A stretch of DNA of 23,375 bases from Candidatus Hydrogenedentota bacterium (GTDB lineage Bacteria > Hydrogenedentota > Hydrogenedentia > Hydrogenedentiales > CAITNO01), in assembly GCA_903922535.1 (NCBI GenBank), contig CAIXUF010001183.1:1-23375 (forward strand), given 5' to 3'. Positions 1 to 6,748 of this stretch are shown piece by piece. The position numbers and the translations under genes were made by a program. The first letter of the stretch is position 1; each line of letters opens with the position of its first letter. The notes under the pieces are model-generated. The model was not told the origin of the DNA. It did not search any database and saw nothing but the letters and a program-made list of their open reading frames with translations.

Positions 1-1624
1 GATGCGGCAAAATCGCGCCCAGCATGAGCATCAGCATCAGGGTCTGCCCGGGCGCGCCGAGCAGCAGCACGGCGGCGTAGAGTCCCGTCATCAGTCCCGT
101 CAGGATGAACATGGCGGGCAACGCCAGCAGCGCCATCAGCAGCATGTCGCTTTTGCCGTGCGTCTCTGCGGGAACCGGACGGGCAACCATCCACAGCAAC
201 CCCAGCGAGGATGCGGCCAGCGGCCCGAAGAAGACGTAGCTTGCGCCGGGCATCCATGCGGTGGTTGCGGCCAGCCCCGCCGCCCACCACATCAACGAAC
301 CGACCCAAAGGTTGAGCAGACCGCGCCGCCGCCAGGCATTGCCCATGACCAGGAAGAACACGGCACCGGTCGCCAGCAGCACGGCCAGTGTCCACGGCCC
401 GGAGTTGTAGACGAAGTAGAAATCCCGCGCGCGGTAGGCCAGCCAGAAGACCAGCCCGCCCAGGGCCGAGCAAATGATCGCGCATGCCAGCCACAGCCAC
501 AGGCCGGAGAGCATGCCCCCGAATTGCAGGCGGCCACGCAGCAGGCCGGCGATGACGCCCAGCAGGAACAGGCCAATGCCAATGCCGCACATCGCGGGCA
601 GCCAGGCCGTGGAATACTGGACCATGCGGATGCCCGGAAGATTGAAGTACACGCTGGTGCCGCCCCCCTTGGCCTTTTCCAGCGGCGCATTGCCGAGCCG
701 GCGGGCCATGCCCAGCGCGTTTTCGCCGTGATGCTGGAGGCTGCGCGGCGAGAGGTGTTCCGGCGTGTCCAGTGCCGTGTGGTAGCGGGCCAGGCCGTTC
801 GCGAAAGCAAAGTTCACGCCCGGAATGCCCTTGTCCAGGAACACGGTCAGGTCGCTTCCCAACGGCATGCTCCGGTAGACTTCGGCCGTGACCGAGGTCG
901 CCACAGGACGCCGGGCACCGGAGAAGTTGAACTGGCGGATCAGCCACTGGTTGGGCAGGCTTGTCTCGTACAGGTAGGAGGGGCCGTGCGTGCCGCGGCA
1001 GTCCACATTGACCGCCACGCGCACATCCTTTGCCCAGGGGTCCTCGTTCACAAAAGCCCACGCGCCGCGCAGTCCGGCATGGTCATGAATTCGGCCCTCC
1101 TCACCGTCGGTGAACAGGAAGATGATGTCGTTCTTCAGCGGCGGGCCGGCCAGCAGCGCCCGCATCGTTTCGAGCAGTGCGGCCACGCCCGCGCCGTCGT
1201 CGGACGCGCCCGGACCGAAGGACACGCTGTCATAGTGCGCCAGGAGCACCACCGCGCCCGTCTCGGGGCCGGCCGTGCCGTGCAGGCGCGCCATGACATT
1301 GCGCACCGAGGACATCTCGCCGGGGCCCCGGTGGGAGACCAATTCGCGGATGACCGGTTCCTGGCCCATTGCCCGGATTTGGTCGGCGATATACTGAAGC
1401 GCCCGTTCCGCCGCGGGTGTGCCCGCCGGGTGCGGCTCCTGCGCGACGGCCCGCACATGCGCCATGGCGCGTTCCGCCGAGAACATCGCGGCCGGCGCCT
1501 TGGCGTTCAGCGGTACGGGCGGGACGTGCCCGTAAATCGACACCAGCGCGCCCGCAATTAGAAGCAAAGCCATGAACACGCGCCATGCCCATGCGGGCAG
1601 GCGCGAACTTGTCTCGGTAGGCAT
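1..1624 (-). CDS. Membrane-anchored M28 family zinc metallopeptidase (partial, C-terminus beyond the window)
   Basis: The minus-strand frame stays open from an ATG at 1624 to the left edge (541 codons seen). Residues 14-32 form an N-terminal membrane segment. Residues 50-310 form an M28 peptidase domain with the expected metal and catalytic residues: H130 in AHYDS, D142 in SDDGAG, the E175/E176 pair in TDGEE, D208 in NVDCRG and H282 in YHTALD. About seven hydrophobic helices follow (roughly 344-540), the plan of the Fxna/ERMP1 or vacuolar-membrane-protease branch of M28. It is probably a two-zinc aminopeptidase-like enzyme facing the periplasm or exterior; the substrate is unknown. The start is supported by AGGAGGGG just upstream of the ATG. 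One oddity is that the loop after the metal-binding EE carries about six extra residues (RIHDHA) before GLRGAWAF. It is divergent from the DUF4337 gene. The family is clear; the role is inferred. Confidence 0.9.
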   Translation of the reverse strand, partial: MPTETSSRLPAWAWRVFMALLLIAGALVSIYGHVPPVPLNAKAPAAMFSAERAMAHVRAVAQEPHPAGTPAAERALQYIADQIRAMGQEPVIRELVSHRGPGEMSSVRNVMARLHGTAGPETGAVVLLAHYDSVSFGPGASDDGAGVAALLETMRALLAGPPLKNDIIFLFTDGEEGRIHDHAGLRGAWAFVNEDPWAKDVRVAVNVDCRGTHGPSYLYETSLPNQWLIRQFNFSGARRPVATSVTAEVYRSMPLGSDLTVFLDKGIPGVNFAFANGLARYHTALDTPEHLSPRSLQHHGENALGMARRLGNAPLEKAKGGGTSVYFNLPGIRMVQYSTAWLPAMCGIGIGLFLLGVIAGLLRGRLQFGGMLSGLWLWLACAIICSALGGLVFWLAYRARDFYFVYNSGPWTLAVLLATGAVFFLVMGNAWRRRGLLNLWVGSLMWWAAGLAATTAWMPGASYVFFGPLAASSLGLLWMVARPVPAETHGKSDMLLMALLALPAMFILTGLMTGLYAAVLLLGAPGQTLMLMLMLGAILPH

Positions 1625-1672
1625 GAAATGCCCCTCCTGGTATAATTCGCCTGTCAAAACCCTCTGGAATGG

Positions 1673-1702
1673 ATTATAGTGCCATTGCCGGGGTGTTCCC
1701 AA
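1673..1702 (-). promoter_or_regulatory. Probable sigma70-type promoter of the M28 peptidase gene
   Basis: On the minus strand TTGGGA (1702-1697) is followed after 18 bases by TATAAT (1678-1673). Transcription would begin near 1666, leaving about 40 bases of leader containing the AGGAGGGG ribosome site. The -10 box is consensus and the -35 box is a weak match. No equally good promoter is seen for the divergent DUF4337 gene. Confidence 0.45.
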
Positions 1703-1796
1703 ACTGCACGATCACCCGGGACGCGGTTGTTCTCCGTTCTTGATTCGTGGGGCCGTGTGTCGCTCTAATGGGTGCCAGAAAGAAGGAAGACAGGTT

Positions 1797-2351
1797 ATGG
1801 CAGAAGAATTCGACCCTCATGAGATCCGGGAACAGTTTGAAAAGCTGGAAGAGGCGGCGGGGGAATGGCGCACTTGGCTTGCGCTGACCACCGCGCTCAT
1901 TGCCGTCGTTGCCGCGGTGATCTCGCTGGTGTCGGGGTATTATGCCGACCGGGCGCTGCTGGAAAAGAACAATGCGGTGCTCCTGCAAAGCAAGGCGTCC
2001 GACCAGTGGAGTTACTACCAGGCCAAGGGAGTGAAGAAGAACCTCGCGGAGGGCTTCGCCGGCCTGAGCAACGATGAGAAGCAAAAGAAGGAGGCGGAAC
2101 GCTACGGCGGACAGCAGGAGGAAATCAAGGCCAAGGCCGAGGAATTGGAGCACCAGGTCCAGGAGGCCAACGATCTTTCCAGCGAACTGTTCGAGAAACA
2201 CCACCGGTCGGCCATGGGCGTCACCTTTCTCCAGATTGCCATTGCTCTGTCCGCCATGAGCGCCCTGCTGGGCCGGAAATCGTTCTGGGTTTTTTCGGTC
2301 GTCACCTGTGTTGTCGGTATTGGCTTTGCCCTTGTGGGCGTGTTTTCCTGA
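1797..2351 (+). CDS. DUF4337 domain membrane protein
   Basis: A 184-residue protein matching the DUF4337 family in length and layout. A short charged N-terminus precedes a membrane helix at about 27-48. A soluble stretch contains the family-like segment SDQWSYYQAKGVKKNLAE (about 68-85) and a Lys/Glu-rich probable coiled coil (about 90-135). Two closely spaced helices (about 141-158 and 163-183) end the protein. The biochemical role of the family is unknown; this is an inner-membrane protein with its coiled-coil loop on one face. The frame is open further upstream, but the ATG at 1797 is preferred because a purine-rich AAGAAGGAAG lies just upstream and the protein then begins like family members. 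It is divergent from the M28 gene and ends 33 bases before the convergent glycosidase-like gene. No terminator hairpin is visible in that gap. Confidence 0.85.
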   Translation: MAEEFDPHEIREQFEKLEEAAGEWRTWLALTTALIAVVAAVISLVSGYYADRALLEKNNAVLLQSKASDQWSYYQAKGVKKNLAEGFAGLSNDEKQKKEAERYGGQQEEIKAKAEELEHQVQEANDLSSELFEKHHRSAMGVTFLQIAIALSAMSALLGRKSFWVFSVVTCVVGIGFALVGVFS

Positions 2352-2384
2352 TCGCGGCAGCGTGGTCGCCGGCAACACTTCGCG

Positions 2385-5060
2385 TTATTCCATTTCCGCC
2401 ACGGCCGCCTCATGCCAGTCGCGCAGATGCAGCGTGACCCGCCATTTGCCCGGTTCCCCGCCGATGACGGCGTCGGAAGGCTTGTCGCGCCCGCGGTCAT
2501 CGAATTGGAACACTTTGGGCTTGGCTGCATTGTTCCAGGGAAAGGTTCCGGAGACGCAGGTGATGAGCCGTTCCTTGCCGAGCACCCAGCCCTGGTGCAG
2601 TTCCACCGGCGTGAAGGGGAACATGTGGTTGACGGGACCGAACTCGCCGCCCCGTTCACCGTCGGCGGGGAATTCGGTGGCGTAGTAATAATAGAGCATG
2701 CCGAAACGCAGATGCGCGGCAAGCGTGCGCATGAAGAATTCGCCCGTGCCCCCGGAGGGAAAGGAATGGCCCAGACCGACGGGTGAGCCCAGTTGTCCTT
2801 TGGCCAGCGTGGGCTGATAGGGGATTTCGCCGCCGCTGACGGGCTCGTAGCCCTGGGTTTCCATGAAGCGCGCGGCGTGCAGGTTCTGCTCGCACCGCAC
2901 CGCCGGGAGCGTGTTTGCGACCACTGCCTTGCCCCGGTCCAGCGCGAAGTTGACCCATGCCCTGCGCGCCTCGCCGCCCACCAGCCCAAGGTCGGTCATT
3001 TTTGCCGTCACCCTGCCGTCGGGGCCAATCTTTACGGTGCGTCCGTCCCAGCGGTCGAGCGAATAGCGGATGTCGCCCGTGTTGAAGGCCAGGCTGAACT
3101 GGTCGATGTACAGCCCGTCAAAGCCCAGGTCGTCGAGCAGCCACTGGAATTGTTCAAGCCCGTGCTTGAAGCGATGGTTGGCATAGGGCGTTTTGCCTTC
3201 CGCCCAGGGCGGCACCTGTGACGCGGATGCGCCTTCGGGGTGGTACTCGGGATAAACCATCAGATCCAACGCGGGCGGGTCGTGGTAGAACTGCACATAC
3301 CAGCCGTCCACCAGCGCCATGCCCTCGGCATTGCGCTGGAGCGAGTCGCGCCATTCCGTCGCGTTGAGCAGATCATTCATCGCGGGCACGGTGGCCTGGC
3401 CGTACTTGCCGCCGTTTTCGCGGCCGATCGGAAATCCTGTCTTGGGCAGCGCGTCTCCGAAGAAGCTCAGCGGCATTGGCGTCAGATTCGTTTCCACACA
3501 GGCCATGAACTTGGCGTCGTGCACAATAGTCCGCAGAAAGGCCCGCGCGTCGTCCATGAGCTTCTTGTACGAGTCGCGGGTGTTTCCCCAGTAGTTGTAA
3601 TACTCAAACCACGGCGACAGCGCGAAGTACTTGAGTTTTTTGCGCTCCAGCAGTGCCTTCGCCGCATCCCTGCCTTCCGGCGTGGCAAGCCGCGTCACGT
3701 CGAAGAAATCCCAGGGGCCATCGACGGTGAAGTTCACGTCCCAGTCGCGCCGCACGGCGTTGACAAAATCAAAGTAGTCCGCCGAGCCCGGATAGATTCC
3801 CCAGCGCACGGCATAGCTTTCGCCCGGCGCGATGTCGAGATTCTCCGTGCCGAAGACCGCCGTGTTTTCCTCGGCGCGGCTGTAGAACTGTAAGCGCAGC
3901 GCGTCGTCCTCGGCCACCATGCCCAGCCCGGCGGATTTGAGCGCGAGAAACACGGTCGGGTTTTCCGGCGTTGCGCCGGGCGACTGCGCGATGCCGTCCA
4001 GCCCGCTCAGCACGGTGCGTCCCGGCCAGCCGTCCGCAATGGCATGGTGCTCCACGATTACTCCCAGCACATCGGGCGTCTTGTTGGTGAGCGTGTCTGT
4101 CACCTCAATACGGGCACCCTCGCGCGTTACGGTGCGCCGCAGCGCGTAGGCGTCACAGTCGGCCTGCACGATTACGCCTCCGTGGATTTGCGCCACCACC
4201 GGCGGATGTTCGACGGTTGCGCAGGGCAGCAGCACATGGCCCGGTGCCCCGTCGCCGGGGAAGGAGAAGGAGGACTCCAGATAGAACCGATCGCCGCCCG
4301 CAACGACCTGGATGCCGCCGCCCGCGGCCACCACCACTTCCGCACCCTCGCCGGGCAGGGTCGAGCCGGGTTGGGGTGCGCGTTGCACGAGAGACACGTT
4401 CCGGAGCCGTTCCAGTTCTGCCCGCGCAACCTTACCCAACGCAAGGTCGCTTACGACCAGTTTCATGCCTTCCGGCACCTTGTTCTGCCAATATGCCGCC
4501 AGCGCAGTATTCGTCAGGACAAGTTCATTCGCGCCGTCCGCATGCACCGCATCGCTCACGTCGAGCAGATACCAATACCCTTCATCGCGGTCGCTGAGCA
4601 CCTGTTGATCGGGCGGCGTGTCTGCCGGGCCAAAGAAGACATTCAGGCAGTCCATCCCATTGCGCGGCTCCATCACCGGCACCGTGGGCCACTTGGGCGA
4701 GGAGGTTCGGAAGGTTGTGCGGCGGTTCAGCAGGCGCGGCACACCCTCTGGGGTATTGCCGCCTGCAACGGAAGTGCCATTGAGCGTGACGGCAAGGTAA
4801 TTGTTCCAACCGCCCGGCGCGGGCCATTCCAGCCGCGCCTGAAAACGCAGCACGACGGCTTGGTTCGACGAAACGGTGATTGCGGGCAGGGCCAGCGTTT
4901 CAGGCAACGGCTTATCGCCGACCTCCAGCGCGACGGGGTCCGCATGCTTCCAGACGGTCTCCATCGGCAGTTGTACCGCGCGCGGCATGGTGTTATCCGC
5001 GCCAGACCATCCTGCCGCGCAGAGAAGGACCGTGAACAGGCACAGTGATTTCATCGGCAT
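2385..5060 (-). CDS. Large secreted protein with a glycoside-hydrolase-like TIM barrel, specificity unknown
   Basis: An 891-residue protein with a clear signal peptide (basic MPMKS start, hydrophobic core, cleavage probably near residue 20-22). Residues about 40-440 look beta-rich, like the N-terminal sandwich of several glycosidase clans. Residues about 470-760 look like a (beta/alpha)8 barrel: an early strand with SPWFEYYNYWG, a helix with LEQFQWLLDDLG, then GFDGLYIDQF. D653 in the YIDQF strand end is a candidate nucleophile or acid/base residue, by analogy with barrels of the GH31/GH36/DUF6259 type. The tail (about 790-891) looks like another beta domain. I cannot assign a GH family. It probably acts on polysaccharide outside the cytoplasm. 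The gene is monocistronic in this window, with its own promoter upstream. ATG 5060 is used; a second ATG two codons later is possible and would not change the signal peptide. Confidence 0.78.
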   Translation of the reverse strand: MPMKSLCLFTVLLCAAGWSGADNTMPRAVQLPMETVWKHADPVALEVGDKPLPETLALPAITVSSNQAVVLRFQARLEWPAPGGWNNYLAVTLNGTSVAGGNTPEGVPRLLNRRTTFRTSSPKWPTVPVMEPRNGMDCLNVFFGPADTPPDQQVLSDRDEGYWYLLDVSDAVHADGANELVLTNTALAAYWQNKVPEGMKLVVSDLALGKVARAELERLRNVSLVQRAPQPGSTLPGEGAEVVVAAGGGIQVVAGGDRFYLESSFSFPGDGAPGHVLLPCATVEHPPVVAQIHGGVIVQADCDAYALRRTVTREGARIEVTDTLTNKTPDVLGVIVEHHAIADGWPGRTVLSGLDGIAQSPGATPENPTVFLALKSAGLGMVAEDDALRLQFYSRAEENTAVFGTENLDIAPGESYAVRWGIYPGSADYFDFVNAVRRDWDVNFTVDGPWDFFDVTRLATPEGRDAAKALLERKKLKYFALSPWFEYYNYWGNTRDSYKKLMDDARAFLRTIVHDAKFMACVETNLTPMPLSFFGDALPKTGFPIGRENGGKYGQATVPAMNDLLNATEWRDSLQRNAEGMALVDGWYVQFYHDPPALDLMVYPEYHPEGASASQVPPWAEGKTPYANHRFKHGLEQFQWLLDDLGFDGLYIDQFSLAFNTGDIRYSLDRWDGRTVKIGPDGRVTAKMTDLGLVGGEARRAWVNFALDRGKAVVANTLPAVRCEQNLHAARFMETQGYEPVSGGEIPYQPTLAKGQLGSPVGLGHSFPSGGTGEFFMRTLAAHLRFGMLYYYYATEFPADGERGGEFGPVNHMFPFTPVELHQGWVLGKERLITCVSGTFPWNNAAKPKVFQFDDRGRDKPSDAVIGGEPGKWRVTLHLRDWHEAAVAEME

Positions 5061-5106
5061 GGTTACTCGCTTCCAATAGGTTGGCCTCAGGTTGTCTTTG
5101 GTGCCA

Positions 5107-5118
5107 TTGGCGCGCCAA
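5107..5118. promoter_or_regulatory. 12-bp perfect palindrome, candidate operator of the glycosidase-like gene
   Basis: TTGGCGCGCCAA is a perfect palindrome with a central CG. It lies about 10-25 bases downstream of the predicted transcription start of the minus-strand gene and about 47 bases before its ATG. Operators of LacI/GalR-family sugar regulators are typically palindromes with a central CpG at such positions, which would fit a carbohydrate gene. No regulator gene is present in the window, so this is inference. Confidence 0.3.
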
Positions 5119-5135
5119 GCCTATTTATGGAGGGC

Positions 5136-5164
5136 ATTCTAGTCCCGGCGAGACCCTCTTTCAA
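5136..5164 (-). promoter_or_regulatory. Sigma70-type promoter of the glycosidase-like gene
   Basis: On the minus strand TTGAAA (5164-5159), a 17-base spacer and TAGAAT (5141-5136) make a good housekeeping promoter. The start would be near 5129, giving a leader of about 70 bases that includes the palindrome at 5107-5118. Confidence 0.5.
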
Positions 5165-5430
5165 CGTCATGAATTGCAAAGTGAACGGTGAAACAATCGA
5201 ATCGTCTTCAATGCAGGCTTATGATTTGTCGCTCTACAGGTTGCATTGATCCAGCCGTGTGATACGCAGTTGGTGCCCAAACCATGAAAGATGTGCCATT
5301 CTTGGGGTGGACAGGTTGAAGCGCTCGGGCGCAGGGCACTATTCGATGGGTCAACATTATGGGTGGTAACATGCTGTAGCGTAAGGGGTTGTGCAAGTGT
5401 AGATTCGTTTGCTGAAATTCCATGGGTCCG
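5165..5430. other. Gene-free stretch, less GC-rich than its surroundings
   Basis: Between the glycosidase promoter and the promoter before the Abi gene I see no gene I can support. The short open frames on both strands here lack ribosome sites and recognisable protein sequence. Composition is visibly closer to 50% GC than in flanking genes, which marks the left part of the probable acquired segment. No terminal inverted repeat, integrase or tRNA end is seen at its edge. Confidence 0.5.
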
Positions 5431-5439
5431 TGTTATACT
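5431..5439 (+). promoter_or_regulatory. Extended -10 promoter before the predicted Abi-associated RNA
   Basis: TGTTATACT is an extended -10 element (TGn followed by TATACT). A TTGCTG at 5409-5414 could serve as a weak -35 with a long 19-base spacer, but extended -10 promoters need little -35 contact. The predicted start is near 5446, just before the first arm of the RNA stem. Confidence 0.5.
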
Positions 5440-5445
5440 AAATAC

Positions 5446-5510
5446 AACAGAGCCCACCACGCCTCGGACTCCTCACGGAGAAACTGCGAACCAGGGTGGG
5501 TCTTCTTATT
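5446..5510 (+). ncRNA. Predicted small structured RNA upstream of the AbiF-like gene, with a terminator-like 3' end
   Basis: From the predicted start the transcript can form a long-range stem. AGA (5449-5451) and CCCACC (5453-5458), with G5452 bulged, pair with GGTGGG (5495-5500) and TCT (5501-5503). Inside it CTCC (5469-5472) pairs with GGAG (5477-5480) around a TCAC loop. The GC-rich outer stem is followed directly by TCTTCTTATT, so it could also act as an intrinsic terminator and release an RNA of about 60 bases, with partial readthrough into the Abi gene. AbiF-type genes are known to have a cognate structured RNA next to them (the abiF RNA motif). Position and structure here fit that, but I could not compare with the consensus model. 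Confidence 0.45.
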
Positions 5511-5552
5511 GCGGGTCATTGTGTGGGATGGGATGTCTTTCCGTTGACAAAG

Positions 5553-5568
5553 GGGTTCTTCCGAACCC
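5553..5568 (+). promoter_or_regulatory. Hairpin close to the Abi start codon
   Basis: GGGTTC (5553-5558) and GAACCC (5563-5568) form a perfect 6-bp stem with a TTCC loop, ending 13 bases before the ATG at 5582. It borders the only ribosome-site-like bases (AAGAG, 5569-5573). It may modulate translation of the Abi protein or belong to the 3' part of the upstream RNA. Confidence 0.3.
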
Positions 5569-5581
5569 AAGAGTTTTGCGC

Positions 5582-6478
5582 ATGGACAAGATCACCTTTG
5601 ATAAACCGCCAAAGTCCTTGGCGGACCAAGTGTCCTTGCTGAAGGGCAGGGGCATGCAGGTCACGGATCAAGAACGGGCGGAAAGTGTGCTGCTTCGCCT
5701 CAACTACTACCGATTCACGGGCTATGCTCTGCACTTTGAAGAGTTTGAGAACGGACTGCGCACGCATCAGTTTAGACCGGGAACCGATTTTGCCGCTGTC
5801 GTCAGCCTCTATGAGTTTGACACGCGGCTTCGGGCATTGCTCTTCCGATTCATCGAACCGGTGGAAGTCGCCTTCCGTGCAGCTCTCTGTTATGAACTCT
5901 CCATGCTTACCGGCGACCCGCATTGGTATCTCAATCCGCACATGTATGACAACCGGTTTCATTTTGGGCGACTCTGGGATGATTGCGAAAGGGAATACAA
6001 CAGACGCACGGATGAGGTGTTCATTCAGAGTTACCGTGCCAAATATGATTCTCCAGCCCTGCCTCCCGCGTGGATGATGAGTGAAATCTTGTCCATCGGG
6101 ACTTGGTCAAAGGTCTTCGAGCATCTTGCCGACAATAATGCAAGAAAGGCTGTGGCGCGCCATTTCGGCACAAGACCATACTATTTGGAATCTTGGATGC
6201 ATGCCCTGTCCGTTCTTAGAAATCTCTGCGCCCACCATAGTCGCATCTGGAACAGGAACTTCACGATTAGTCCCAAATTGCCCACGGCGCTCAAAGAGGA
6301 AGTGTCGAATCCAACCAAGTTGGCGGCATTCATCGCTGTTCTTCAACTCCTCATGGTTCCATTGGAGAGGTCCGCCGAATTCCAGGACGACTGGAACGCT
6401 CTTCTGGAGGCCTTTCCAGGTGTTCCCCGGGACAAAATGGGATTTCTTGTCTCACGTGAAGCCAAAACTCAGCCGTAG
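5582..6478 (+). CDS. Abi_2/AbiF-like HEPN ribonuclease (abortive infection protein)
   Basis: A 298-residue protein of the Abi_2 family (AbiF/AbiD type). Hallmarks are the N-terminal segment in which a target-like helix is followed by LLRLNYYRFTGYALHF (about residues 38-53), the RFIEPVEVAFRAAL helix, PPAWMMSEILSIGTWS in the middle, and the C-terminal R213-N-L-C-A-H218 motif. That motif is the R-x4-H signature of HEPN ribonucleases. Such proteins act in the cytoplasm, cleaving RNA to arrest growth on phage infection. AbiF members have been linked to a cognate non-coding RNA and to the ancestry of Cas13. ATG 5582 is preferred over in-frame upstream codons because the upstream part overlaps the structured RNA and the protein then begins at the conserved KPPKSLADQVSLLKGRG region. 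It lies in lower-GC sequence than its neighbours, suggesting transfer. No protein antitoxin gene adjoins it. Confidence 0.9.
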   Translation: MDKITFDKPPKSLADQVSLLKGRGMQVTDQERAESVLLRLNYYRFTGYALHFEEFENGLRTHQFRPGTDFAAVVSLYEFDTRLRALLFRFIEPVEVAFRAALCYELSMLTGDPHWYLNPHMYDNRFHFGRLWDDCEREYNRRTDEVFIQSYRAKYDSPALPPAWMMSEILSIGTWSKVFEHLADNNARKAVARHFGTRPYYLESWMHALSVLRNLCAHHSRIWNRNFTISPKLPTALKEEVSNPTKLAAFIAVLQLLMVPLERSAEFQDDWNALLEAFPGVPRDKMGFLVSREAKTQP

Positions 6479-6748
6479 AACTGAAATCGTCCAAGAGCAT
6501 CATCACAGCGATTGCAGGCGTGCCGGCCTTCGTAACACCCAGTCTTCTTTTTGATTTCCCCGTCCGTTCTTCATACACTACATATCGTGGTTGTGTCTTG
6601 GAGCCTCCGGACACGGCAACCATGTCAGCTGAGGACGGAAGTTTGTCTGGCTTCCGCCGGGTAATGGGGGTTGCCTTTCCAAGCTGATGCAGCGTTATAA
6701 AATGGCTTGCTGAAAACGGCGGGCTTGGGCTATGCCGGAGCATGTTCA
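6479..6748. other. Low-GC spacer between the Abi gene and the ABC operon, with an inverted repeat and a doubtful minus-strand ORF
   Basis: An imperfect inverted repeat lies at 6589-6621: GGTTG and TGTC pair with GACA and CAACC, with three unpaired bases between the right arms. On the minus strand a frame open from 6623 (ATG) back into the end of the Abi gene reads with protein-like runs such as PRYVVYEERTGKSKRRLG and AIAVMMLLDDF. It has no ribosome site and would overlap the Abi gene tail to tail, so I do not call it a gene; it may be a remnant. No T-run terminator follows the Abi gene. Confidence 0.35.
6671..6701 (+). promoter_or_regulatory. Weak candidate promoter of the ABC operon
   Basis: TTGCCT (6671-6676) and TATAAA (6696-6701) are 19 bases apart, longer than ideal. 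The -10 ends 47 bases before the first ATG of the operon. It is the best match in the upstream spacer but remains doubtful. Confidence 0.25.

Noticed and set aside
2..1561. A 519-codon plus-strand open frame
   Set aside because: It is the antisense shadow of the M28 peptidase; its translation is Gln/His/Arg-rich low-complexity sequence with no family signature.
5167..5460. Minus-strand open frames upstream of the Abi gene
   Set aside because: No ribosome site, no recognised family, and they overlap the promoter and predicted RNA.
5544..5549. TTGACA as a -35 box for the Abi gene
   Set aside because: No -10-like hexamer lies 16-19 bases downstream; that position is inside the GGGTTC/GAACCC hairpin.
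5291..5581. A longer Abi protein starting at an upstream in-frame ATG
   Set aside because: The extra 97 residues would be encoded by the promoter and structured RNA and look nothing like Abi_2 proteins.
5061..6748. A complete mobile element around the Abi gene
   Set aside because: The composition differs from the flanks, but I found no transposase, integrase, tRNA end or matching terminal repeats, so only transfer in general is suggested.
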